This document shows positions 14,261 through 24,999 of a stretch of 64,000 bases of DNA, one piece after another; the first letter of the stretch is position 1, and each line of letters begins with the position of its first letter. The DNA comes from Serinus canaria (lineage: Eukaryota; Chordata; Aves; Passeriformes; Fringillidae): contig NC_066317.1 in NCBI RefSeq assembly GCF_022539315.1, positions 50,944,435 to 51,008,434 of the forward strand, given 5' to 3'. Below the pieces are notes generated by a model that saw only the letters and a program-made list of their open reading frames with translations, did not search any database and was not told where the DNA came from. The position numbers were made by a program, and so were the translations under genes.

Positions 14261-16579
14261 TTTTATGGCTGAAAACAATTCCTGATTAAATGAAAAGAAT
14301 ATCCGAACTCAGCTTTCTGTTTACCTCAGCTCTTAACAAAGACTGCATTTTATTCAAAGACTAAAATGCCTCCTTTTAATTGATGCAAAAGAAATAAGTC
14401 AAAGATTTTATGAGTCTGTTTTTTTGAACCAAGTGAAATGCTCATTCCTGCAGTTTATAAAGAAAAACAACCAAACACAGAATTGTTAGGAGTTTCATCA
14501 ATGTGATCACCAAGCACAGTCATATAAGTGCCACAGTAATAATTACCTAATTAAGTCATGACATGACTTTGCTAATACCTCTCACCCATAATTTTAGATG
14601 TTTTAGTCCAACAAAATATCTGCGCTAAGAGCTAAAAACCTATATTTTTGTTTACAGGGTCAGAATGATTAACAAAGCATAGAACTCTAAAATGAGTTAT
14701 CAGAGCAGTCTTTTGATGGTTTCAGAGCCAGATTGTTTAAAAGAATGTTTGTAGACCTCATTTGCATATTTGTGTAGCCACACTAAACAAGTGCAGATGT
14801 AAAAAATTACCTGTGGCTTCAAATGAAAGTCAAGAAGATATAAAATACTGCAAAGGATTGCACTTGATTCCTTGTCATCTAGAACCTTAGTTGATTCTTT
14901 TTCCATTTTCTAGGCTAGCTGGTGGGTTCATTTTACCTAAATTTGAATACATACACTGCAGCTGATCATAATAATATTACCTTTGCTTTCATCAAAATGC
15001 ATTGTACAAATTTATAATATATTTAAACATTTTAATGCATTTAATTAAAAAAAAAAAAAGTTAAGCATTACCTACACACTAAGTCTCATTCTTTAAAATA
15101 ATTGCAAGGCTATTTCACTGCAGTGGTGAAAATGGTACTTAAGAAAAGTATATATAACCTATGAGAACAAGAAAATTAGGGAAGCCAGTGAAATATGTTG
15201 CTCTTTCCAATGATCACAGGATCCTTTGATCTGTAATTTGAAAAACACAGTACAACTTGAGAAATTAAAGTCAACATGGGAGATAAGAAGAGGGAATGAA
15301 GGAAAAAAAATCAATTTTCTAAATCACTATATGAGGAAAAATAAATGTGCAAAACTCCACTATGCAATTTTACACACTGTACTTTACTCTGCAGAGGGAC
15401 AGATTTTTTGGATCACAACAGAAAATGAATTTGTTCTTGGATTTAGTTCAGAGAGAATCATGAGAGCCATTTACTTCTGATGCAGTTCCAGTAAAAGGGC
15501 TATTATGCTGATTGGCATAAAGTTCATCAGTTTAAATATGTAACTTTTATTCCTGAGTCATCATTGGGGAAAAAATCTTTATGACAAAAAATTAAATGCC
15601 CTAAATAAATGAAGAAAATATTTTAAGATCTACCTGCCAATTGTTCTCGTATATCATCCAAGTAAAGAATGTGCAATAAAGCTCACAAAATTTTTAAAAT
15701 AAGAATTGGTTCAAGATTTCAGTACTTTCCTGCAAACAGTCAATCAAACTCTATCTCATTTCATGAATATAATTGGGTCTATTTTAATCTTCTTCAAAGT
15801 TATCTCCACCTCTTCTCTTCAAAACTTTCTCAGATACTATTTCTTGTTATTCAGGTGGTGAGCCATTGATGTATTATAATTTTAAATCCTGAGACAACTC
15901 TTTCATTACCCAAATCATGATCTGCAGAAAACATTGGGAGTCATGGAATGCCTCTCTGAATCTGCTTGTGATAAAAATACAGTTTAAGCAAACCCTCTCA
16001 AGTGGCTGAAGACATAAAAACAGAGAATCTGCACAAGAATCTGTAACAGAATCACAGTGAGATTTCCAGTTGATTGCTATCAGACACCAAGGGCAATCCA
16101 TGATGCAGTGGGGCATAGATAATACACAGTGAGTCCCTGGGTAACACCATAAAGAGTATAGGACATTATCTGGATAGCCACCAGTCCGGGCGGAGATGGA
16201 GTAACTAATGTCTTTTGGAAAAGTCTTTATGGAAACCATCCAACATTATTTTGTTGGAATATTTCCAGCAGTTTGATTCTTGCTTTCTAATGATGCTACT
16301 GACTGACCATAGCAGCAACAATGGAGCTGTTAGATGAACTATTTATTGATATTAGAATAACATGCAATTTAAATATCCCACAAGAGCTTTGTATTAGGAA
16401 ATTATGCATCATAACCAGGTGGATTAAAGTGATTGTATGATGTCATTAAGTCATAAAGTATGCAAATGTCAGTAATGCCTGTGATCTACATAGGATTTGT
16501 TTTTAAAATGCTAAACATAACTAGAAAAATTACAAAAAAACTCCCTAATATTGCTGTTCTTTCGTAAATTTATTTTAGT
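14261..16579. other. Unannotated AT-rich DNA
   Basis: No gene or mobile element is recognised. It holds an A13 run (15047-15059). A 121-codon minus-strand frame lies at 15874-16239; it has a less AT-biased composition than most frames here and many Cys residues, but resembles no family I know and about one or two frames of that length are expected by chance in this window. Confidence 0.5.
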
Positions 16580-16770
16580 CTCAAGAATTTCAACAACATC
16601 AACTACAAAGTCTTGCACTTAGATTGAGGCAATCCCTGATATCAGTACAGATTGGAGGATGAACAGATTGAAACGTGCCCTGCCAAGGAGGACTTGGGGA
16701 TAGCTGTGGATAAAAAGTTGGATATGAGACAGCAATGTGCATTTTCACCCCAGAAAGCCAAGGAGGTCAC
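16580..16770 (+). mobile_element. CR1 LINE fragment, C-terminal ORF2 block (out of order)
   Basis: Translated on the plus strand, this block gives KVLHLD, then a stop, then GNP, YQYRLEDEQIE, EDLGIAVDKKLDMRQQCAF and PQKAKE. These line up with the CR1 ORF2 region just downstream of the reverse-transcriptase active site, usually read as KVLHLGRGNP...YRLGGE...EDLGVLVDEKLDM..QCA..AQKA. In a normal CR1 this block follows the MKFNKGKC motif. Here it comes about 1 kb before that motif (17627 onward), and it is missing from its expected place. An in-frame stop and substitutions show that it is inactive. It joins directly to the following CR1 block in the same orientation. Confidence 0.75.
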
Positions 16771-17665
16771 ACCCTGGTGATGGAAGACAAAGAGAAGGTG
16801 CAATTAGTGAATGCTTTATTTGCTTCAGTCTTTGCTGCTGAGGCCGGCCTTCAGGAATCACAGACTTTGAGGCTAAGAGAGGAAGGCTGAAGAAATGAAG
16901 ACTTCTTGGTGGTTAGAGAGAGGCTAGGGAGATTCAACATCCATAAATCCTTGGGCCCTGATAGGATGCACTCATGGGTCTGAAGGAGCTGGCAGATGTT
17001 GCTAAGCCACTCTTCATCATCTTTGAAAAATAATGGAGAATATGATGAGAAATGCTTGATGACTGGAGGAAAGAAAAGGGAAAAGAGAAGGGCCTGGGAA
17101 ACTCACCAGTCAGTCTGACCACCATTCCTGGAAAGGTGATGGAACGGATTGTTCTGGAGGTCAGTACAAGCATTTAAAAGAGAAGCAGGTCATTGGGAGT
17201 AGTCAGCATGGATTTACTGAGAGGAAATTTTGCCTGACTGATATGATGTCCTTCTATGATGGCATAGCACTATGGGTTGATGAGGCAGTGGATGTTGTCT
17301 ACCTTGATTTCAGCAAGGCTTTTTTTATACTCTCCCATAACATCCTCATAGGTAACCTCAGGAATTGTGGGTTAGATGAATAGACAGTGAGGTGGATCAA
17401 CCAGTGAAATAGAATTGGAGGTCTATAGTCTGTGGTGTTCCCCAGGGATCAGTACTGTGTCCAGTCTTATTCAACTTTTTCATCAGCAACCTGGACAAAC
17501 AGATAGAGCACAGCATAAGCAAATTTGCTGACAATTCAAAACTGGGGGGAGTAGCTGATACACCTGAAAGCTGTGTTGCTGTTCACCAGGAGCTTGAAGA
17601 GCTGCAGAGTTGGGTGGAGAGAAACCTAATGAAGTTCAACAAAAGCAAAAAGTTGGGTTGTGTCA
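16771..17665 (+). mobile_element. CR1 LINE fragment, endonuclease-RT linker and reverse transcriptase
   Basis: The plus-strand translation follows CR1 ORF2 in order, across frameshifts and stops. It shows EKVQLVNAFFASVFAAEAGP, then HKSLGPDRMHSWV and KELADV.AKPLFIIFEK, then PVSLTTIPGKVMERIVLE, SQHGFTERKFCLT, VDVVYLDFSKAF and HNILIGNLRNCGLDE. After these come a VFPRDQ(Y)CVQS segment, the SKFADD-type region (aaatttgctgacaattcaaaactggg), and finally RNLMKFNK. CR1 ORF2 encodes an apurinic endonuclease and a reverse transcriptase that drive target-primed retrotransposition. This copy is a pseudogene with many stops and frameshifts. The ADD-type catalytic site reads ADN in this copy. Confidence 0.85.
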
Positions 17666-18008
17666 GCTAGAGGAAACAGATCTCTTTCAGACTTTAAAGG
17701 GCTCTTATTAGAAACATAGAGAATTATTAAAAAAGCTTGTAGTGACAGAACAAAGGGTAATGGTGCTAAACTGGAAGAGGGTCGGTTTAGATTAAACATA
17801 GGGAAGAAGTTTTTTATAATGATTGTGGTGAGACATTGGAATAGGTTGCCCAGAGAAGTTGTGGATGATCTACCCCTGGATGTGTTCAAGGCCATATGGA
17901 ACAGGGCATTGGGCACCTTGATCTACTACTTTTCATGTCAGTAAGCTTGGACTACATGATCTTTAAAATGTCTTTTTCAACCCAAAACATTCTCTGATTT
18001 TACAACAG
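17666..18008 (+). mobile_element. CR1 LINE 3' end
   Basis: This is the 3' part of a CR1 element. The translation includes EEGRFRLDIGKKFFTMIV and RHWNRLPREVVDDLPLDVFKA, the usual C-terminal end of CR1 ORF2. It is followed by the short 3' tail ending in ttcaacccaaaacattct and then ctgatttt in place of the typical ATTCTATGATTCT repeat. About 400 bp of normal CR1 sequence (the block now found at 16580-16770 and what should follow it) is missing between 17665 and 17740. The element ends inside a perfect hairpin. Confidence 0.85.
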
Positions 18009-18024
18009 AAATTGTTGTAAAATC
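17996..18024. repeat. Perfect hairpin at the CR1 3' terminus (12-bp arms, 5-bp loop)
   Basis: Left arm GATTTTACAACA (17996-18007), loop GAAAT, right arm TGTTGTAAAATC (18013-18024). The arms are perfectly complementary. The right arm runs into AATCACAGAATGG, which resembles the start of an antisense CR1 3' tail. An imperfect direct repeat of the hairpin's left side (tctctgatttacaacaag) recurs at 18048-18065. Confidence 0.95.
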
Positions 18025-18065
18025 ACAGAATGGAATGAAATGAAAACTCTCTGATTTACAACAAG

Positions 18066-18278
18066 TGGAAAAAAAAAAAAACTTTCACCTTGAGGAACAT
18101 AAAACTGTGAGATAATTTTAAATTTTAACTGATATAATGCCTTAATGTATTCCCATTACATAATTGAATTTGATCATAGAATTCTGAAGTATATGAATGA
18201 TTCAGGGGAGGAAACAAATGAGATAATGCATGTTCAAAAATATACATTTAATTATATGTGGATGTGTCCATAAAAGAG
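18066..18278. other. Short unassigned spacer
   Basis: Contains an A13 run (about 18069-18081) and AT-rich DNA with no recognisable gene. It separates two CR1 fragments. Confidence 0.6.
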
Positions 18279-18422
18279 CCAGGAAGCTGGTGAAGGCTAT
18301 GGAGGAGCATAAAGGAGGTTGGGGGAAGACCTTATCACCCTCTATGACTACCTGAAAGGAGGTTGTAGTGAGGTGGGTGTCTGTTGTCCCTAGTAACATG
18401 TGATAGGAGGCAAGAAAATGAT
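18279..18422 (+). mobile_element. Small internal CR1 LINE fragment
   Basis: Contains aagctggtgaagg, then gaagaccttatcaccctcta, and then tacctgaaaggaggttgtag followed by tgaggtgggtgt and agtaacatgtgatagga. This is the CR1 segment encoding LRGDLI.LYNYLKGGCSEVGV near the end of ORF2. A short internal deletion joins the first two blocks. The copy stops abruptly a few bases before the AATAG array, so its own 3' end is missing. Confidence 0.75.
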
Positions 18423-18436
18423 CATTGAAGGTTTAC

Positions 18437-18561
18437 AATAGAATAGAATAGAATAGAATAGAATAGAATAGAATAGAATAGAATAGAATAGAATAGAATA
18501 GAATAGAATAGAATAGAATAGAATAGAATAGAATAGAATAGAATAGAATAGAATAGAATAG
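18437..18561. repeat. (AATAG)25 microsatellite
   Basis: Twenty-five uninterrupted AATAG units, 125 bp, with no mismatches. This is by far the longest perfect short tandem repeat in the window. Perfection implies recent expansion, and the array is likely length-polymorphic. On the opposite strand the unit is CTATT. Confidence 0.97.
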
Positions 18562-20856
18562 GAAATGTTCAGGATGAACCCTCCAATCTTATTGAAAGGT
18601 TCCTAAGCATATACCCACGAGATCTTGGCTGCCAGAGCTGGGCAAGTGCTTAGTGCCAGCATGGCAAAGGGCAGCTTTATCCTTCTTGGGGCCTGAGAGG
18701 TCCTCCTTGGCACTTTGTGGGGATATTGATGCCAGGGCCAACTCCATCTCTGTGGGTGCTGCTTTTGGCCAAGGCACTGGTGCTATGGCTCTATAATAAA
18801 AACAGGTAATATCTTCCTTTACCAGTTTATCACAGCACAGAGCCAGGTAGGAAAAAAAAAATTTTATATGTTGGAAAATTAATTCAAAATTATAGAAGAT
18901 TACGATTTTTTTGAACACTTCCATTCTTCTATTAAACATAGTTGAGGCAGTTGAAACAATCAATGAATTATGGTATTGTCTAAACAGCAATGAATATTAA
19001 TAGCATAAATTCAGTGAATCATAAATAAATTGCTTTATACAAGGTTTTCTGCAGTTATTAAGAAAATGTTGTTTATCACACACAGTAAAACATCCAAGGT
19101 ACAGTAAAGTGAAAAGGAAACCTATGATGATTCCCATCAGTATTGATACTTGCTTTTGTAACTTTTAATCTTGTGTTTGTTCTCTACATAGCTATCAGTG
19201 ACATCCATCAAATACACTTTTTATTTTTTCCTGTTATTTTCTTAACTGATATGTAGTTTTGCATACATAATGAAATAAACACAGATTCATATTGCCATAA
19301 AAAATGCCACTGTAAAAGACTAGGATATGTTGCAGAAAGTTATCTATAATAGGTTTGGTTTTACCATAAGCATAAATAAACTTTCAAGCCTCACAAAGCA
19401 ATGAATTTGGTACAGTTTTGAATGCAAATATATTGCCAAATGTTAGTCATTAAATACTCAACAATATCTCAGACGTACCTTGAAAGACTCCAATCTGCTT
19501 TATTAAAAAAAGAGAATTTTTTAGGACACCTCATTTCAAGAAGTTCCCTGGAATTTAGATGATCTTCTAATAATCACTACCAGAAAAGAAACAAGGTGTG
19601 ATAGTTCAGTGTCTTTCAATTGCACTGCAGTGTCAGCACTGGAACTGCGCCCAGGTCTCAGTAGCTGTTCTCTAAAATGTGCCATAAATTGCACCTTAGT
19701 TTAAAGTATTCACTTTCAGTGTTATTGAAGTGTTATTATGCTCAAATGTAGCCACTGAGGGTTTTGGGCAAGGAGGAAAAAAAAAAAAAAAGGTGGCAGA
19801 ATGAAAAGACAAATTCTGTCTATTTTTTAATACTCTGTAATTTTATTCATGTCTTTGCATTGAAAGAGAGAGGAGTCAGGGCAGTATTTGTCAGTGTGTC
19901 CTTAAATGTACGGAGAAAAACTGATATTTCAAACTACAGAGCTCATTTTAGAAATTATATCATACTCCTTCATCTGTTCTTTTTCTCATTTGACCTATTT
20001 AGACAGATCTGGAGTTCCCTGATTATTCCCCCACCTGGTGTCTTTAAAATTAGTTCAGAAGGCCTTGCCACAGTCAAAACCAATAGACTGAAGCAATATA
20101 TTAAAAAGAACAACTTCACACTTCAAAGGATTCTTCTGTATCAGATGCAATGGAATACAAACACTTTTAAAATAATATTGGCAATGTCACAGAAGTTTGG
20201 CTGTCTTTTCAGCAAGTATTTCCTCCATTTTAGATTTTGTCATCAAGATCCTATGGCATTAGCATCCTAATTTTTTTACTTCTTTTCCTACAATCAATAT
20301 TACATTAACTTATTTTGTAAAAACCCAGAACTTAAATGTGGAATGTAGAAACAGCTATTACCTTGTAGCACAGTATATCAGATGCTTCAAGTAATTACTT
20401 CATAGTTAAAAACCAGCAATAAAAACAAAATTTATCATCCTTGCTATCCTTCTTTTACTGAAGAAATCTGATATAATACCATAAAAATCTTTTCAAATAA
20501 AAGTAATATTTGACTGATGTATAAATGATAATATTTCTGTTGTTTTTAAATGTGTAGGAGAAGGAATGGATGAAGTGCATGAAAGTTTGGTAGGTAAAAA
20601 TATATCATCCTATGAACATATTTTCTGATCTCCTGTGATAGATATGAAAATTTAATAGCAATTTATTAACAATTTTGATTTGGTTATTGAGAAGTTTCAA
20701 AGTATGTAAGATAGAATCAGTTGAAAAGGCAAAATGAAAATATATTTCCTGGGAAGATCTACTGTAAACACTTGAGCATTTTTAATAGGTAAATTTCCAT
20801 CTAATAATTGAAAAGAATAAAAGACATTTTATTTCAGCTGCTAAAGTGGCTTGATC
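18562..20856. other. Unassigned DNA, including a higher-GC patch and the longest open frame
   Basis: The segment at about 18620-18800 is clearly less AT-rich than its neighbours. It has an open minus-strand frame (within 18589-18990) reading VPWPKAAPTEMELALASISP and onward, of unknown origin. An A15 run lies at 19777-19791. A plus-strand frame of 168 codons (19764-20270) is the longest in the window, but it begins in the A-rich run with Lys/Glu codons, has no recognisable domain, and reads like translated AT-rich DNA. I do not call either as a gene. Confidence 0.45.
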
Positions 20857-20899
20857 AAGGAGGAGGAGGAGGAAGAGGAGGAGAAGGAAGAAAAAAAAC
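20857..20899 (+). repeat. GGA/GAA purine-rich simple repeat
   Basis: An uninterrupted purine tract of about 43 bases built from GGA and GAA triplets, ending in an A run. Likely an imperfect microsatellite. Confidence 0.9.
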
Positions 20900-23800
20900 A
20901 CTAACCAATCTCTGGATGGATGGAGAAAAAGTTATCTTTTGAGAAAAAGAATGTAATTATTAAAGAGCTATTTTGAATATTAAAACATAATAACATAAAA
21001 AGTTCAGGCCCACTTAGACTGTTATCAGTCAACAGTGTAAGGTTTGTAGCATCCTCCTTCAAAGTTAAAAAGTCACCAGATAACCTGCCTTCCAAAGAAT
21101 CAGAAAGAAAAATCCAATGCTTTCTGCCATAACATCCCAAATCCATCCAGATGATTATAGCACTATTTTCAGGCTTCTTTCACTTCATTATCTTTGGGAT
21201 TTTTTCATCCAAATCACACCAAAGCAATTTGTGCCATATTACAGTGCTGCAGAATTATAGGTGATTCCTCCAATACATAGGAGAAGATTTTCCATTTCCA
21301 TTTGCTAGGTATGTCCTATAGCTATTATCACGATTTTTAAGGTTAGATACCCTTACAAATCATTTTGTGTGTATGTGCAGGTACATGGCCCTACTCATCT
21401 CAAGATACCTGTAATATATCCTCACCTGTGCCTTATAATTAGAGTAGGACTGTGTTTATTTAGAATTAGGTCTTCCATTTATTGGAATGATTTTCCATTC
21501 CATGTTTAAATTTTTCTAATGTTACCTAAATGTTTACTATGTTACCTAAAATTTTACCAAGATGATTTGTAAAACAACTTCTTTAATCCACAGTGTTTCA
21601 AGTGATGGGTGGGGAGGATGGAACAATGGGCTTGTTTGTAGAATACCCCTTCCCATTGCCATTTGTGAATTCTGCACTACTAAGTGAAGAAATTAAATAC
21701 TTGTTTTGATGTATTATTGCCAATCTGTAATAAACTACTGTTTAATTATATAATTTTAAAATTACCTAGATCTGTAATATTCACATTTATTCATATATAT
21801 TCCTGTTGATTTGGGAAATCAATTATGTGGTTCTAAGAAGCAAACCAGTAAGCTTTGACCCTTACCAAAATGAAATCTAGGAATGAATAGGTCTATGCCA
21901 ATTAGTGCGTAGGCAATTGCAAAAAGTTCATAGGAAAACTCAAAATAAAATCAAGAATCTTAGCTTGTAATAAAATTGGATTACCTCTGAAACTTTTGCA
22001 GTTGCAAAACTGTATAAAATTTGAGGAATTAGTAAAAATAATGTGCAAAATATCTTCAATATGGATATTTAGAGGTGCTAGAAATAAACTTCTTTAAAAT
22101 ACTATAATTTAATATGTTGGTGTTGACATTCAAAAATAAGATAAACATCTATTGGAATTTTATCATCTGTCACTCTAAAGAATATTCCATGTTTTCCAAC
22201 TCCAGCATACTCTTTTCTAAAAAAAAAGAATAATTTACATGAAATTGTTACAAACAGTAATTAGAAGAACAAAAATTTCTTCTAAATATTTCAAATAAAT
22301 GTTTAAAAGAAGTACTGCAATGTTTATTGAGACTGTCATTGAATTATTGCTTGGCTCTTACATGAAGCATATTTTATGAAAAAGTGAAAGAGAACAGAAT
22401 AAAAACACCCAAAAAGACAAAACCAAAATAAGCACATACAAACTATGGAAGAGAAGTTGCCTCATAAATGTGAACTTACCTATATAAGTTCTCATAAATG
22501 AGAACAACAAAATGAATGAGGGTGGGGGCAAGGACAGGGTTGGGTTGTAATGGCCTAAAAAATGTTTTTGACAATTATTTTTCTACCCCATTCTCTAAGT
22601 GCCTATTGCAATATGCAGAAACATTATTAAAAACAATTCTATATTATGGTAATATGATGGTAATTTAACAACTCTAATCACCAAACAAATGAAATTGTGG
22701 CTGCAACACTCGCATTAATATTATTCCTATAATTTTGCACAAACTTTGATCACAGGTTATCTATTTGGTTTCTTTTTGTTTTTCTTTTTTTTAATTTTTT
22801 TAAATTTCCTAATGCTATTTAAAAAACACTTGATAGCCTGTGTTTGTAGGAAGTCTTGAAAAGACTTTTTTGTAGTCAGTTACATTTTTCATAATTACAA
22901 AATTAATGTTGAAATTAATGAAATGAAGACATTTCTTAAAATTTTTTGCAAGAAACACATGAAATAAAAAAGACATTCCCCATTAAATTTATTAAGCAAT
23001 ATTGATTACATTACCCATGTTCTGTACTTGAGAAAGTTCTCTACTTATTTCTTAAATTATTGTTTCTTTTGACTTTTTTGAACCTGAAGACATGGATATA
23101 TATATTTCATCCTATATAAAACCAGATTATCAAGCATATGAAAAATCTTTCTTTGAATAGCACTAACTATTGTTCCTTAACCAGTAGCCTTACCTAAACA
23201 AGTCCATATATATTTATGAAATATTTTAATTATAAATTCACATAGGATCTAGTTTGTATGCAGATTCACTAATTTATTGTATGTGAAAAAAGCTGTAAAA
23301 TTATTATTGTTTAAATAGTTGAACAGTGAGAAAATTGTTTTCCTCATATACCTTTGAAAAACCAATATGGAAATTAATTTTTAGACTAATTAAGAGGTTA
23401 CATTATATCTACATTAAAAGAATGTCTAGTCTTGCTTGTATACCGTTGAGAAGAAGTGGAAAATGGGGATGTGAAAACTGAAAAGAAGGATAAGTGGTCT
23501 GTGAAACAATGAATATCACATGATGTAGTTTTTGTGAAGAATTCAATAGATGGAGAAAACAAGAAATGGAGCAAAATGGCAAATACTACTTTATGCTGCA
23601 CTTTTAGTGGAGAGAGTGTGTTTGTATACTATTTCAATAAAAACATACACATAAAGAATTCAGGAACCATTCTATAAAGGGAAGAAATAGGAAATCAAAG
23701 TTCTTTGAATATATGAAAATTAGTTTCAACAAAATATTTTTCATTCCTCTAAAACCATATAGCCAAATATATTTTGTTGCTAAAAATCATTAAGATTGTT

Positions 23801-24639
23801 TTAGTCTGTATTGATTAGAATGATCCACAGACATTATGGACCAAGGCTGAAGAGGCCATTACTAAAAACAACAACGCTCTACAATGCTAAGGGGAAAAAA
23901 ATCTTGTATCTCATTATTACCTATGATTCTAGTTTTTGACCTTCAAAACCAGCAGAAGTAAATGAGTTTTCTAAAGATCAGTTAGGCCTATTTAAAACAA
24001 ATAATTTAAAGGATTCAAAGAACTAGCCAAAAAAAATTGAACTCATCATTAAAGGCTCTCCAAGTATGGCCATTTACTGCTTAAAATATCTCCTACAACA
24101 TCTTGAATTCAAATTGTTTAATATCACTTCTTTAAAAGCCCATAATTTGTTTTAATATTTTTAATATACTAAGGATATGTAGGCACTGCTGGCAAATGAG
24201 TTTTGAACAGCTTAAGGAAATATTGCTTTCAAGCTTAAGGACAGAGTTTTGTCTGCCTACAACAACAGAAAATATTAGGGCTCATCCATTGTGCAATTCA
24301 GCATTTTGAACATCTTTGTTAATATTAGCTACTTTATTAAGCTTGTCTTTTCTGGAAGTGTGCCACTTGGATACAATTTCATTTGCAGCACAGATTTATT
24401 CAGAAGAATATAGGTCTATTTCTTGCTGGTCAGGTGGCAATTTGTTAGTGTTACCCACTGATGAAAAAAATCAGACCCTTTCTTGTCTCCAAAATGCCTA
24501 AACAAAATATTAGATTGCAAGTTACTGTTAATAAAGCAGCAGAATTGTTAACCAATTAGAGAGCTCATGAAAAAACCTGGAGAATTAAAACTTTTTCATG
24601 AACTTCCAAATCTTCAGTTTCATAGTTGGAGTATCAATC
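20900..24639. other. Unannotated AT-rich DNA
   Basis: No gene or mobile element is recognisable. A small perfect inverted repeat, GTTCTCAT-AA-ATGAGAAC, lies at 22488-22505. The open frames are short and unremarkable. Confidence 0.6.
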
Positions 24640-24645
24640 TGGTTC
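24640..24645. repeat. Target-site duplication TGGTTC, left copy
   Basis: TGGTTC lies directly before the TG that starts the LTR at 24646. The same six bases follow the terminal CA at 25368. Six-base duplications are typical of betaretrovirus-like (class II, ERVK-type) and alpharetrovirus-like integrations. Confidence 0.9.
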
Positions 24646-24882
24646 TGCCGCGGCTGCTGTGTCGAAAGCACTCCCCTCCCGTCCGAGCAGGGGGGAAGGC
24701 GGCCGGGGCTAGCTCGGAGCACAGCAGCAGCTAGCAGCTAAGGGGACACTACCCAGATCCGTCAGGGACGTCCGGGCTGCGCCTTCCTCGGCAGGACAGC
24801 AGCAACAGTATCGAAAAGAAGCGGCAAGGCGGAGAAGCCGAGAGAAAAGAGGGTCTTGACAAGCCCGGTGTAGCCCAGTGGT

Positions 24883-24888
24883 TTTAAT
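24883..24888 (-). terminator. Probable polyadenylation signal of the solo LTR (ATTAAA)
   Basis: On the minus strand ATTAAA lies about 85 bases downstream of the TATA box, a reasonable spacing for a polyadenylation signal within the R region of an LTR. No AATAAA occurs inside the LTR on this strand. The plus-strand reading offers no better candidate. Confidence 0.5.
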
Positions 24889-24907
24889 GTATCATTCCTC
24901 CACCGCG

Positions 24908-24950
24908 TCCAGGCGGGAAAAGACGCCGCTAAATCCAGGCGGGAAAAGAC
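24908..24950 (-). promoter_or_regulatory. Two identical 17-bp motifs with E2F-type cores
   Basis: TCCAGGCGGGAAAAGAC occurs at 24908-24924 and again, identical, at 24934-24950. On the LTR sense strand each reads GTCTTTTCCCGCCTGGA. The core TTTTCCCGCC fits the E2F/DP consensus (TTTSSCGC). The pair lies roughly 25-65 bases downstream of the TATA box, around or just after the likely transcription start. The sequence identity is direct; E2F binding is inferred. Confidence 0.6.
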
Positions 24951-24972
24951 AAGACAAAAGGGGGAGAAGCAG

Positions 24973-24999
24973 TATATAAAGGGGTGGACAAGAACCAAT
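24973..24999 (-). promoter_or_regulatory. LTR core promoter: inverted CCAAT and TATA box
   Basis: Minus-strand order is CTATTGGTTC (inverted CCAAT at 24995-24999), then TTTATATA (24973-24980). This is the usual arrangement at the U3/R boundary of a retroviral LTR, and it supports a minus-strand sense. The TATA sequence is near-symmetrical, so orientation rests on the whole set of signals. Confidence 0.6.

Noticed and set aside
15874..16239. 121-codon minus-strand frame
   Set aside because: Resembles no protein I know, has no splice or start context, and one or two frames of this length are expected by chance in a window of this composition.
18437..18561. CRISPR-like regular repeat
   Set aside because: The 5-bp unit has no spacers; it is a pure microsatellite in animal DNA.
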